From Flavobacterium sp. LC2016-13 (lineage in GTDB: Bacteria; Bacteroidota; Bacteroidia; Flavobacteriales; Flavobacteriaceae), in the NCBI RefSeq assembly GCF_009707955.1, contig NZ_WMDQ01000001.1:496001-560000 (forward strand): DNA of 64,000 nucleotides. Reading direction: 5' to 3'. Numbering within the stretch: position 1 is the stretch's first letter; every line of letters starts with the position of its first letter. Under the pieces are notes generated by a model, which was given only the letters and a program-made list of their open reading frames with translations, had not been told where the DNA came from and made no database searches. Position numbers and translations under genes: made by a program. This document shows positions 7,806 through 15,652 of the stretch, piece by piece.

Positions 7806-7848
7806 AATAAAAAGCCTGAAAGTTTTAAATTTTCAGGCTTTTTATTTT
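7806..7848 (+). terminator. Bidirectional terminator
   Basis: Perfect 11-bp arms AAAGCCTGAAA (7811-7821) and TTTCAGGCTTT (7831-7841), T-rich on the plus side and A-rich on the other, between the convergent lipoprotein and TonB receptor genes. Confidence 0.85.
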
Positions 7849-7860
7849 ATACTAATTTGA

Positions 7861-10023
7861 TTAGAATTTCAAAGTTAATCCTGCTAACAAATTAATTCCC
7901 GCCTGAGGATAATAGTATGGATAAACATCATACATATATCCGTTTGAAGCATATTTTTTGTCTAAAATATTATTTACTAAACCAGTAATTATAATCGATT
8001 TAAAAATTGATCTTGGTTTTATTTCGTAAGATACATTCAAATCATTTACAAAATAATCAGCCAATTTTGCTGCCGGCAATTCTATATTGTTCATGTATTG
8101 TTCGCCAACGTATTTTTGCAATAGTGAAATATGCAAATCTGAAATTGGACTATAAACTATAATATTACCTGCAATAACTGACGGAGAATATGCAATATCT
8201 GTTGTTCCGTAATTTTGACCTTCAACAGCTAAATCAACATTTTTATTACTGCTTAAAGTGAAGTTTGGTCGCAGCAAAAATTTGTCTGATAATTTAATCG
8301 TTGCATCAACTTCAAAACCTAAACGGTAACTTTTTTCACTGTTTGATCGAATTGGCGATCCAACGTCATCAAGTGTTCCAGTTAAAATCAATTGATCTTT
8401 GTATGCCATATAATAGAAATTCGAACTTAATTGAAATTTCTCTGAATTGAATCTCCATCCTAATTCAAAATCATTCAGTTTTTCCGGCTTTACATTTCCG
8501 CCTTCATAATCGGTTCTGTTAGGTTCGCGATTGGCTCTGGCGTATGAAAAATATAAAGTGCTTTTTTGATTGATTTCGAAATTTAAACCTGCTTTTGGAT
8601 TAAAGAAATTGAAATTGTCATCAACTAAACCAGTTTCGGCACTATTGGCTTTGTATTGTACATTTCTATATTGCAAATCTCCGTAAAAGCTTAATTTTTC
8701 TGTAAATTGATAATTGGCTTTTGCAAAAATATTTCCGTCTGTTTTTGTTGAGTAATCATCATAATAATGATCTCCCAATTCTGATTGTGAAGCGTATCTT
8801 GCCCAGATTACTTTTCCGTAATGATCGCCTTCGTATTTATTCCAGCCTCCTCCAAAAATAACATCTAGTTTTTCTTCCTTATATTTTACAGAAAAAGTAG
8901 TTCCGTAAAAATCATTATCTAACCATTTTTGGCGTACTAAATCTGTTGTTGTTATTGCACCAACCGGTAACAAATTATAATCTGCCATATCAGCATCTTC
9001 TTTATAATTTTCGTAGTACCCTTTTCCTTTTGTATAATGCAAAGCTAAGTTTGTACTCCATTTATCCGAAAATGATTCGTTCCAATGTAATTGATAATGA
9101 TCTTGTTGGTAATTATCGGTTTCATTATCATAAAAACGAGTATTTCCGGCTTCATCTGTATACATTCCGGCAGAATTAAATCTTCTGTCTTTGTTTAGCG
9201 TTTCAGCATCAATTCCGTTCCAGGATTGATATGTTTTTTCAGTTCCGCCAAAAGCCAAAGCCTTAATTAAAGTCGTCTTACCAACATAAGTTCCTTGTAA
9301 AAAATATGATTTTAAGTCTGAACTTCCTCTGTCAATAAATCCGTCAGATTTAATGGCAGACAAACGTCCGGCTAATTCAAAATGATCGTTTAATAAACCT
9401 GTACTAAATTTTACGGTGTTTTTTCGAGAATTGAAAGTTCCGTAAGAACTTGAGATTTCTCCATTTGCTTTTGAAGCATAATTATCTGTCAGCATATTTA
9501 AACTTGCACCAAAAGCACCAGAACCATTAGTTGAAGTTCCAACACCACGTTGCAATTGTAAACTTTCTACTGAAGAAGCAAAATCGGGCATATTTACCCA
9601 AAATGTTCCCTGGCTTTCAGCATCATTGTATGGAATTCCGTTGATAGTAACATTTACTCTTGTTGCATCGCTACCACGCACTCGGATTCCGGTATAACCC
9701 ATTCCGTTTCCTGCATCAGAAGTAGTTACAACTGATGGCAAATAATTCATAAGAATTGGAATATCCTGACCGAGATTTCGAAATTTAATGTCTTTTTTAT
9801 CTAAATTACTAAAACTAACAGGTGTTTTTGTAGTAACACGAACGGCTGAAACTAACACATCATCAAGTTTATTGACTTTGGTAGAATCCTGCTCCTGAGA
9901 AAAAGAAAATTGTGTGAAGAAAATAGAAGAAAGAAGAAAGAAAATAGATTTGTTGTTCAGCTTTGAACCTTTGTACCTTTGTACCTTTGTACCTTTTAAA
10001 GCACCTTTAAAAATAGTTTTCAT
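7861..10023 (-). CDS. TonB-dependent outer-membrane receptor, TPP-riboswitch controlled (probable thiamine uptake)
   Basis: 720-residue TonB-dependent receptor. The N-terminus has an unusual basic extension (residues 1-25), then a hydrophobic signal core SIFFLLSSIFFTQFSFSQ. The plug follows, with RVRGSDATRVNVTINGIPYND and the QRGVGTSTNGSGAFG segment, then a 22-strand-type barrel ending in an aromatic, GLTLKF. It carries no CarboxypepD-like N-terminal domain, so it is not a SusC. The leader contains a TPP riboswitch, so the substrate is most likely thiamine or a derivative. Residues 9-21 are encoded by four 8-bp repeats (GGTACAAA x3, GGTTCAAA), and no ATG occurs between them and the plug domain, so a change in repeat number would shift the frame. 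Confidence 0.9.
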   Translation of the reverse strand: MKTIFKGALKGTKVQRYKGSKLNNKSIFFLLSSIFFTQFSFSQEQDSTKVNKLDDVLVSAVRVTTKTPVSFSNLDKKDIKFRNLGQDIPILMNYLPSVVTTSDAGNGMGYTGIRVRGSDATRVNVTINGIPYNDAESQGTFWVNMPDFASSVESLQLQRGVGTSTNGSGAFGASLNMLTDNYASKANGEISSSYGTFNSRKNTVKFSTGLLNDHFELAGRLSAIKSDGFIDRGSSDLKSYFLQGTYVGKTTLIKALAFGGTEKTYQSWNGIDAETLNKDRRFNSAGMYTDEAGNTRFYDNETDNYQQDHYQLHWNESFSDKWSTNLALHYTKGKGYYENYKEDADMADYNLLPVGAITTTDLVRQKWLDNDFYGTTFSVKYKEEKLDVIFGGGWNKYEGDHYGKVIWARYASQSELGDHYYDDYSTKTDGNIFAKANYQFTEKLSFYGDLQYRNVQYKANSAETGLVDDNFNFFNPKAGLNFEINQKSTLYFSYARANREPNRTDYEGGNVKPEKLNDFELGWRFNSEKFQLSSNFYYMAYKDQLILTGTLDDVGSPIRSNSEKSYRLGFEVDATIKLSDKFLLRPNFTLSSNKNVDLAVEGQNYGTTDIAYSPSVIAGNIIVYSPISDLHISLLQKYVGEQYMNNIELPAAKLADYFVNDLNVSYEIKPRSIFKSIIITGLVNNILDKKYASNGYMYDVYPYYYPQAGINLLAGLTLKF
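9962..9993 (-). repeat. Four 8-bp tandem repeats inside the receptor signal sequence
   Basis: On the coding strand, three GGTACAAA units and one GGTTCAAA unit run head to tail (plus-strand units 9962-9969, 9970-9977, 9978-9985, 9986-9993). They encode part of the basic stretch before the signal peptide core. The sequence CTTTGAACCTTT is shared with the inverted repeat near 24524-24579. Confidence 0.85.
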
Positions 10024-10119
10024 CCGTAAAAGAATTACGAATAAAAGGGGGAATTATTCTTTTGTTAAATTAATAAATGTTTCACGACAAAATATAGTGT
10101 GCACGCTAAAATTTGTCGT

Positions 10120-10195
10120 TTATTTCCCTTAGCGACATTACTCGCTCAGGTTCGTTGGGTATGATCTCAGCTCGTTATTTAGAGCACCCCTTTGA
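10120..10195 (-). promoter_or_regulatory. TPP (thiamine pyrophosphate) riboswitch
   Basis: Read on the minus strand, the conserved THI-box blocks appear in order and at normal spacing: AAAGGGGTGC, GAGCTGAGA, ATACCC, GAACCTGA, then GTAATG and CTAAGGGAAA closing the P1 stem. It sits in the leader of the TonB-dependent receptor, about 100 nt before its ATG. Binding of TPP is expected to lower receptor expression. The expression platform is not obvious; about 100 nt between aptamer and ATG leave room for either termination or ribosome-site occlusion. Confidence 0.93.
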
Positions 10196-10202
10196 GACAG
10201 TG

Positions 10203-10210
10203 CAAAGGTA
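10203..10210 (-). promoter_or_regulatory. -7 promoter element for the riboswitch transcript
   Basis: TACCTTTG on the minus strand, exact match to TAnnTTTG. It places the transcription start at about 10197, directly before the riboswitch. Confidence 0.65.
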
Positions 10211-10215
10211 ATGTG

Positions 10216-10290
10216 TTAAATTCCAAAAAACAAAAAACAAATTCCAAAAACTCACTTTTTGCAATACTCTCTTTGGGATTTGGAATTTAA
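10216..10290 (-). terminator. Probable terminator after arfB (ATTCCAAA repeat type)
   Basis: Perfect 12-bp arms TTAAATTCCAAA (10216-10227) and TTTGGAATTTAA (10279-10290), with further ATTCCAAA and TTGGAATTTT copies in and beside the loop. It separates the arfB operon from the riboswitch promoter. Confidence 0.5.
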
Positions 10291-10302
10291 AAAATTGGAA
10301 TT

Positions 10303-10707
10303 TTAATCAAAATCAGGCTTTCTTCTCGATTGTTTTATCTCAGAAATATTCTTTTTATCCTTAATTCGTTTTTTAATGACCGATTTTGGAATCTTGGTTG
10401 CTTTACGAATTTTAGGAACAAATAATCCTTTTTTAATTATTTCTAAAAAACGTTTTATAACAATATCTTTATTTTTAAGTTGACTTCTGTCTTCGTCACA
10501 ATTTAGAATTAAGATATTTTCAGTTGTTAATCTTGGTGCAATATTGGTTTGCAAAAGCAACTTCTCCTCTTCAGATAAAGCTTGAGAAGCATTCAAATCA
10601 AAAGTTAAGACCACTTTTGACGAAACTTTGTTTACGTTTTGTCCGCCGGCGCCACTGCTTCTAACGGCTTTGAAACTAAGTTCTGATATAATTTTGTCAA
10701 TATCCAT
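10303..10707 (-). CDS. arfB: Peptidyl-tRNA hydrolase ArfB (YaeJ-type ribosome rescue)
   Basis: Release-factor-like hydrolase that frees stalled peptidyl-tRNA from ribosomes. The catalytic GGQ is at residues 21-23 in RSSGAGGQNVNKVSSKV. The C-terminal tail is rich in Lys and Arg (PKIRKATKIPKSVIKKRI and onward), as needed to enter the empty mRNA channel. The 134-residue length fits ArfB and is too short for RF1/RF2. Its ATG overlaps the stop of the upstream fusion gene by one base (TAATG on the coding strand), implying translational coupling. Confidence 0.92.
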   Translation of the reverse strand: MDIDKIISELSFKAVRSSGAGGQNVNKVSSKVVLTFDLNASQALSEEEKLLLQTNIAPRLTTENILILNCDEDRSQLKNKDIVIKRFLEIIKKGLFVPKIRKATKIPKSVIKKRIKDKKNISEIKQSRRKPDFD

Positions 10708-12821
10708 TATTGTGGCTGATGCGCTGGTTTTAATAAATCGTTTACGGTTTTTACCGGATTAAAAGTTATTAACGGAACTGCAACAAAAATAGTTAACCAA
10801 TTTGCCATTGCGCCATTCCATAAACCGGGTAATTCGTAACTTCTTACCGTTTTTCCTTCAACACTTTTTTCTACAATAAATCCTGTTTTAGGATCTGTAA
10901 ATTGTGTAAGGTCAAATTTTTCGTTTTTATAATTTTTGATACCACAAACCAAATCAACCGGATTAAAATGCGTTGCTTCAGCTAATATATCTACTTGTTT
11001 TGCATTTGTTAAGTCTACTTGCGATGTTTCAACAATCTGCAGTGAAACCGATCCTTTGTCATTCATTACCCAAAACGGTCCACCGCCGGGTTCACCTTCA
11101 TTTTTAACCATTCCGCAAACACGTATTGGCCTGTTCAATAGCTCTTTAATCTTAATAATTTGATTTTCTAAAGTAAATTTATTAAAATCATTCGATAGTT
11201 CAATATTCAGTTTTTGCATTAAAAAAGGAACTATTCCTTCAATATCACCTGGTGTAATTTCCTGTCTGTCGATAGCATTTAAATATCCAAAAACCTTTTG
11301 CTGAATTTCTATTAAAATTCCCGCTAAAGCTTTTTTGTATAATGCAATTTGCTCAATATGGTTTTGAATTACATTATCGATATTTTTTATAAAAACGATA
11401 TCTGCATCAAGTGTATCTAAATTTTCAATCAGAGCGCCATGTCCTCCGGGTCTAAAAATTAAACAATCCTTTTTATCTCTGACAATTTTATTTTTAGCAT
11501 TAACTGTAATAGAGTCTGTGCTTCTGTTCTGGTAAGAATAACGAATTTTAATTTTGACTCCTGACGATTTTTCTACTTTGTATTTTATCGATTCTATTTC
11601 TTTCTCAAACTGACTTTGATGTATTTCTGAAACTGTAAAATGCAAATTCGAAACATGATCTGCAGTTGCATAATGCACGCATTCATTTAAATGCTCTTCT
11701 ATAGGAATTGCAATATGGGTTTTGTATTGATGAAATGGCAAAACAGCTTTTGGCTTATTTGCAAAGTCGAAATAATCCGGAGACAACAATAATTTTATAA
11801 AATAATAATTCTTATAATCTCTTTCTAAGGTTTCAAAATCAGGATAGATTTCTCTGAGCTTTGTATCCAGAGCTTCAAAAAAAGGAAACTTATCCATCGC
11901 TACTATAAAAATAGACAGGTTGCTGTCTTTTTTTCTGTTTATATAAGCATTGATTGTTTCTTTCTGAATATCAAAATCACTTAAAAAAGTACTCAAAAAC
12001 TTAAACATTCTGCTCGCTGCGCCAGAAGCGGGAACGAACTTCTTTAATTTAAGTTTAGATTTTTGAAGGTCAAAAAAAATAGCCTTCTCCTGAAAATCTT
12101 GTTTTGTTAAACTTAAAATTCCGTTGTTAATTGTAGCAGGACTTATTAAGTTACTTTTTACAATTCCGTCTTTAAAAATTTCAAGTTGTTTTAATATATT
12201 TTCAAAGGAAATTCCATGATTATAGATTTCAACAAAATCTCGGGATGAAAAACCTTTTTCTTTAGCAATCGTCAAATTCTCCACAATTGCAGTGGCTTTT
12301 GTAAATCGGCTTTCTTTATCTCCTGAAAGCGTTATAAAAGGCTTTTTGGTATCAATTAATGTTTGTTTGAAAACAGAAAAAACCGTTTCTCTTCCTTTAG
12401 GAGTATCTCTAATATCATCTTTCTCCCAGGGAACATCAATATCGGTAAGAAAAAACAAATCGTAGTCATGATCAAGTGCTGCTTCATTTAAATGCGGATC
12501 GCAGAAACCATAATACATTTCAGAGAAAACTTTCGTTACCATTAAGTTGGTATCGCAAAACAAATATTTTTTTGATGATGCAAGTTTTTGATTTTCAAGA
12601 GCAACTTGTCCGTAAGCTATAGGCAACATATCATCAGCGTCACAGATATGCTGATTTTCTTCCCATTTTTTTTGTAAATAATCGCGTGCAAACTCCGGAA
12701 CCCATTCGGTTTCAAAGTAAGCTGCAAGCTGTTTTGCTAAAGTGGTTTTTCCTGTACTTTCAGGACCAAATAAAGCAATTTTTATTATTGTTGTTTTTTG
12801 CTGTCTAAGATTTTTTTCCAT
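10707..12821 (-). CDS. NadR-like P-loop kinase fused to DUF4301
   Basis: 704-residue fusion. Residues 1-185 form a P-loop kinase like the ribosylnicotinamide-kinase domain of NadR: Walker A GPESTGKT (residues 19-26), then VPEFARDYL and the FLTDIDVPWEKDDIRDTP stretch. From about residue 190 onward the protein is DUF4301, including FVPASGAASRMFKFL and RPGGHGALIENLDTLDADIVFIKNID, which recall a sugar-nucleotidyltransferase-like fold. DUF4301 has no established role. It overlaps the end of the PnuC-family gene by 37 bp, so kinase and transporter are surely one operon: the kinase probably traps the vitamin nucleoside that PnuC imports. Confidence 0.75.
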   Translation of the reverse strand: MEKNLRQQKTTIIKIALFGPESTGKTTLAKQLAAYFETEWVPEFARDYLQKKWEENQHICDADDMLPIAYGQVALENQKLASSKKYLFCDTNLMVTKVFSEMYYGFCDPHLNEAALDHDYDLFFLTDIDVPWEKDDIRDTPKGRETVFSVFKQTLIDTKKPFITLSGDKESRFTKATAIVENLTIAKEKGFSSRDFVEIYNHGISFENILKQLEIFKDGIVKSNLISPATINNGILSLTKQDFQEKAIFFDLQKSKLKLKKFVPASGAASRMFKFLSTFLSDFDIQKETINAYINRKKDSNLSIFIVAMDKFPFFEALDTKLREIYPDFETLERDYKNYYFIKLLLSPDYFDFANKPKAVLPFHQYKTHIAIPIEEHLNECVHYATADHVSNLHFTVSEIHQSQFEKEIESIKYKVEKSSGVKIKIRYSYQNRSTDSITVNAKNKIVRDKKDCLIFRPGGHGALIENLDTLDADIVFIKNIDNVIQNHIEQIALYKKALAGILIEIQQKVFGYLNAIDRQEITPGDIEGIVPFLMQKLNIELSNDFNKFTLENQIIKIKELLNRPIRVCGMVKNEGEPGGGPFWVMNDKGSVSLQIVETSQVDLTNAKQVDILAEATHFNPVDLVCGIKNYKNEKFDLTQFTDPKTGFIVEKSVEGKTVRSYELPGLWNGAMANWLTIFVAVPLITFNPVKTVNDLLKPAHQPQ

Positions 12822-13405
12822 TCTAAATAAGCTGAAATAGCTAAAATTGTAAAAATTAAATACTGAAGTGACAGCATCCCTAAGCCACGATAAGCGTAAA
12901 GAGGCACTACAATAATATCACCAATAATCCAAAGTGTCCAGTTTTCGATCTTTTTTCTGGCCATATACCACATTCCAGCGAAAAATATTCCTGATGAAAT
13001 CATATCGACATAATTGTCATTTTTAATTTCATAATCAAAATATTTATAAATACCGAAAACTACAAAAACGGTTACAAAGAACAGTAAAATTCCAATTATT
13101 TTTTCATTACGATTTGTTCTCGTAATAGGTAAATTGTCTTCGACTGTTCCTCCTTTTGCCCAAACATACCAACCGTAAATACTCATTACAGAAAAATATC
13201 CGTTGATAATCATATCACCAATATAACCTGCGATGTATAAAAGATATACTGAAATTACAGTTGCAATTAATCCTGTTGGATATACCCAGATATTTTCTTT
13301 TTTAGCAAACCAAACACTCAATATTCCGAACACAAAGACTAAAAATTCTAAAGCAATATGCCACAATGGAGCGTTTTTATAACTTTCTAAAAAAAAATCA
13401 ATCAT
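12785..13405 (-). CDS. PnuC-family vitamin transporter (nicotinamide riboside or thiamine)
   Basis: 206-residue membrane protein with about seven hydrophobic segments and the PnuC family hallmarks: NGYFSVMSIYGWYVWAKGG in the middle and NWTLWIIGDIIVVPLYAYRGL toward the C-terminus. PnuC proteins carry out facilitated diffusion of a vitamin that is then trapped by phosphorylation. The coupled NadR-like kinase favours nicotinamide riboside. Alternatively it is PnuT, the thiamine-specific member known in Bacteroidota, since a TPP-controlled receptor lies three genes away. Context alone cannot decide, so I give no gene symbol. Confidence 0.88.
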   Translation of the reverse strand: MIDFFLESYKNAPLWHIALEFLVFVFGILSVWFAKKENIWVYPTGLIATVISVYLLYIAGYIGDMIINGYFSVMSIYGWYVWAKGGTVEDNLPITRTNRNEKIIGILLFFVTVFVVFGIYKYFDYEIKNDNYVDMISSGIFFAGMWYMARKKIENWTLWIIGDIIVVPLYAYRGLGMLSLQYLIFTILAISAYLEWKKILDSKKQQ

Positions 13406-13433
13406 TTGGGGCGGTTGTTTTTAGTTATTATTT

Positions 13434-14162
13434 TTAAGATTCAAAAAAATGACTGTTATTTTCAAAAGCAGTTCCTATAACTACTAAATCGGCACCGGCA
13501 TTATATGCTTTTTGAATCCCATGCAAATCTACAATTCCTCCTCCAACAATTATAGGAATTTCAATATTTTGCGAAATCAACTCAATCATTTCCACTGGCA
13601 CAGCATTCTTCGCTCCGCTTCCGGCTTCCAGATAAACCAATTTATTTCCTAGCATTTCTCCGGCCTGAGCAGTTGCTAAAACCAAATCAAGATTTTCTCT
13701 TTTAAGTGGTTTTGTTTTGCTCACACGGGCTACGGCTGTCTCGTTTCCACTTTCTATCAAAATATATCCTGTAGAAATAACTTCAAGATTGGTTTTTTTA
13801 AGAATTGGAGCTGCACGTACCTGATATTCTATTAAATAATCCGGATTTCGGCCTGATAATAATGATAAGAATAAAATAGCATCGGCCTGAGATGAAATTT
13901 GCGAAGGATCACCTGGAAATATAACAACGGGCAAATTTGTTTTTTGTTTCAATTTTGCCATTAATTCTTCTAAAATAGTAGTTTGTACAATACTCCCTCC
14001 CACAAATATATGTGTGGCAGGCGATTGGTTTATTTTTACTAACAAACCATCTAAATTCTCTAAAGCAATTTTATCCGGATCTAAAAGAATGGCTAATAGT
14101 TTTTGTCCATTTCTTTTAGCTTGAATAATTTGCTCGTAGATGTTGGGTATTTTTTGTTGCAT
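13434..14162 (-). CDS. PcrB-family geranylgeranylglyceryl/heptaprenylglyceryl phosphate synthase
   Basis: 242-residue TIM-barrel prenyltransferase that joins a polyprenyl diphosphate to sn-glycerol 1-phosphate. Motifs include LLAILLDPDK near the N-terminus, HIFVGGSIVQ, VIFPGDPSQIS, STGYILIESG, YLEAGSGA and the phosphate-binding PIIVGGGI. Members from Bacteroidota are known, although the reaction is the first committed step of archaeal ether lipids. It is first in a minus-strand unit with the PnuC-family gene 28 bp downstream, a pairing with no obvious metabolic logic. Confidence 0.9.
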   Translation of the reverse strand: MQQKIPNIYEQIIQAKRNGQKLLAILLDPDKIALENLDGLLVKINQSPATHIFVGGSIVQTTILEELMAKLKQKTNLPVVIFPGDPSQISSQADAILFLSLLSGRNPDYLIEYQVRAAPILKKTNLEVISTGYILIESGNETAVARVSKTKPLKRENLDLVLATAQAGEMLGNKLVYLEAGSGAKNAVPVEMIELISQNIEIPIIVGGGIVDLHGIQKAYNAGADLVVIGTAFENNSHFFES

Positions 14163-14215
14163 AATGGCTGTAAAAGTAAAAGTTTTTTAATGCAGAAGAA
14201 CAATTTTGAATGAAT

Positions 14216-14223
14216 TATATTTG
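14216..14223 (+). promoter_or_regulatory. -7 promoter element of the Crp/Fnr gene
   Basis: TATATTTG, exact match to TAnnTTTG. It overlaps the first codons of the longest reading frame (ATG at 14210), which is why I place the real start at 14258. Confidence 0.6.
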
Positions 14224-14257
14224 CGTGAAGGCTTTTTACAATCCAAAAAACAACATT

Positions 14258-14854
14258 ATGATTGCTACAGAATTATTAGAAAAATATGGCGCTTTGAAGA
14301 AGTTTTTTGAAAAAACAGCTATTATTTTTGAAGAAGGAAATCTCCCAACACATTACTACCAAATTCTTTCGGGTGAAGTAAAAATGAGCAATTATAATGA
14401 TGATGGCCGTGAATTTATTCAGGGAATCTTTTATAAAGAGCAATCTTTTGGTGAACCGCCATTATTCTTAAATCAAAAATATCCTGCCAATGCTATTGCT
14501 GTTGAGGACTCAGAAGTGCTTCTTCTTTCTAAAATTAGCTTCATGAAATTGTTGGAAGAAAATCCTCTCATTAGCTTAAAAATAATTGAAAATTTAGCAC
14601 AGCGTTTGTATTATAAATCGGTTATGGCAGCTGAAATGTCTACACAAGAACCGGAACATCGTGTTTTAAAACTGATTGATCACGGAATCGCTTATTTTAA
14701 TTTTAAAAAAGATGCTAATGGTTACCTCATCAATTTTACAAGACAACAAATTGGAGACTTAACCGGTTTACGGGTAGAAACAGTTATAAGAACGATTAAA
14801 GCTTTAGAAAAAAAAGGCGTTCTAAAGATTATAAACAGAAAAGTATACCGATAA
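14258..14854 (+). CDS. Crp/Fnr-family transcriptional regulator
   Basis: 199 residues from the ATG at 14258; the in-frame ATG at 14210 lies upstream of the apparent promoter. The N-terminal half is a cyclic-nucleotide-binding-type beta roll (YYQILSGEVKMSNYNDDGREF, FGEPPLFL). The C-terminal winged helix reads TRQQIGDLTGL, with recognition helix residues ETVIR: Glu and Arg match those used by CRP and FNR to read TGA half-sites. There is no cysteine in the 199-residue product, so it is not an iron-sulfur FNR oxygen sensor. A TTTATGA-N6-TCATAAA palindrome occurs just downstream, before the next operon, and is its probable target. Confidence 0.88.
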   Translation: MIATELLEKYGALKKFFEKTAIIFEEGNLPTHYYQILSGEVKMSNYNDDGREFIQGIFYKEQSFGEPPLFLNQKYPANAIAVEDSEVLLLSKISFMKLLEENPLISLKIIENLAQRLYYKSVMAAEMSTQEPEHRVLKLIDHGIAYFNFKKDANGYLINFTRQQIGDLTGLRVETVIRTIKALEKKGVLKIINRKVYR

Positions 14855-14866
14855 AAAAGTTCTTGT

Positions 14867-14886
14867 TTTATGATTTAAGTCATAAA
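14867..14886. promoter_or_regulatory. CRP/FNR-type operator palindrome
   Basis: Perfect 7-bp arms TTTATGA and TCATAAA separated by 6 bp, the geometry of a CRP-family site. Its centre (14876.5) lies about 42 bp before the start predicted from the TACCTTTG element at 14907, the position of a class II activator site. It begins 13 bp after the regulator stop codon. Confidence 0.7.
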
Positions 14887-14906
14887 TAGCAGCGGTAAAG
14901 CACACG

Positions 14907-14914
14907 TACCTTTG
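14907..14914 (+). promoter_or_regulatory. -7 promoter element of the small membrane protein/globin operon
   Basis: TACCTTTG, exact match to TAnnTTTG, 29 bp before the ATG at 14943. Confidence 0.6.
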
Positions 14915-14942
14915 GTATTATAAAAACTTAATACCACATATC

Positions 14943-15230
14943 ATGACACTTTATCAAACAACATTCGAAAATTTCAATAAAAATTACATTGGTTCTGCAA
15001 CAATGGCTGTAATTGGCCAAAGCTGTTTAGGTGCAGCCGCTGCAATGTATATTCTTTCTCACGGAACTTCTATTGCTCAAATGATTCAATTGGCAATTAT
15101 TGTCTTAGTTTGTATTTTTGTAAACACTTCTATTTTAGCACAAATGAAACATAAATTGGTTTTTAACCTAATTATTGCAAGTGCTTTTTTTAGTGTATTA
15201 TTTATTATTCTAAACACATTTTTTATATGA
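14943..15230 (+). CDS. Small three-helix membrane protein, unknown function
   Basis: 95 residues. After a short polar N-terminus (MTLYQTTFENFNKN) there are three hydrophobic segments at about 15-38, 44-66 and 72-94, with QMKHK in the second loop. I do not recognise a family. Its stop overlaps the ATG of the truncated haemoglobin gene (ATGA at 15227-15230), so both are made together, and a Crp/Fnr-type site precedes it. That context suggests a membrane partner in oxygen, nitric oxide or respiratory stress handling, but this is inference. Confidence 0.8.
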   Translation: MTLYQTTFENFNKNYIGSATMAVIGQSCLGAAAAMYILSHGTSIAQMIQLAIIVLVCIFVNTSILAQMKHKLVFNLIIASAFFSVLFIILNTFFI

Positions 15231-15637
15231 AAAAGCAAATAGAAAACAGAGCTGATATTGCTTTTTTAGTAAATCAGTTTTATGCCAAAATAAGAGCCGA
15301 TGCCGAAATTGGCTTTTATTTTAATACGATAATAAAAGACTGGGATGCACATCTGGAAAAGCTGACTGATTTTTGGGAAACGAATTTGTTTGCCGTAAAA
15401 AAATACAAAGGAAATCCGCATGCCGTTCATAATGAAGTTGATGCTCATTTTGAAGGCAAAATAACTTCAAACGAATTCGGAATCTGGTTAAACTATTGGT
15501 TTCAAACTTTAGAGGAACATTTTGAAGGTGAAAATGTCGAAACACTAAAACGCCGTGCAAGAAAAATGGGAACTTTTTTGTTTATGAGTATGTTTGAACA
15601 TCGTAAAAAAATGGCAGAGAATTCGACAGAATTTTGA
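15227..15637 (+). CDS. Group III truncated haemoglobin
   Basis: 136-residue 2-on-2 globin. The B-helix has FLVNQFYAKI with a Tyr at position 19 in the B10 region, and the E/F region shows NPHAVHNEVDAHFEG, in which His65 or His68 should be the proximal haem ligand. WLNYWFQTLEEHF corresponds to the G helix with the conserved Trp. Relatives such as Campylobacter Ctb bind oxygen tightly and are linked to nitrosative stress or microaerobic growth. Translationally coupled to the small membrane protein upstream. Confidence 0.88.
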   Translation: MKKQIENRADIAFLVNQFYAKIRADAEIGFYFNTIIKDWDAHLEKLTDFWETNLFAVKKYKGNPHAVHNEVDAHFEGKITSNEFGIWLNYWFQTLEEHFEGENVETLKRRARKMGTFLFMSMFEHRKKMAENSTEF

Positions 15638-15652
15638 ACATTAAACGCATTT

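Noticed and set aside
9914..10132. Plus-strand reading frame of 72 codons opposite the receptor start and leader
   Set aside because: It is the antisense of the TonB receptor signal sequence and its leader, reaching the end of the riboswitch; no ribosome site or protein-like features.
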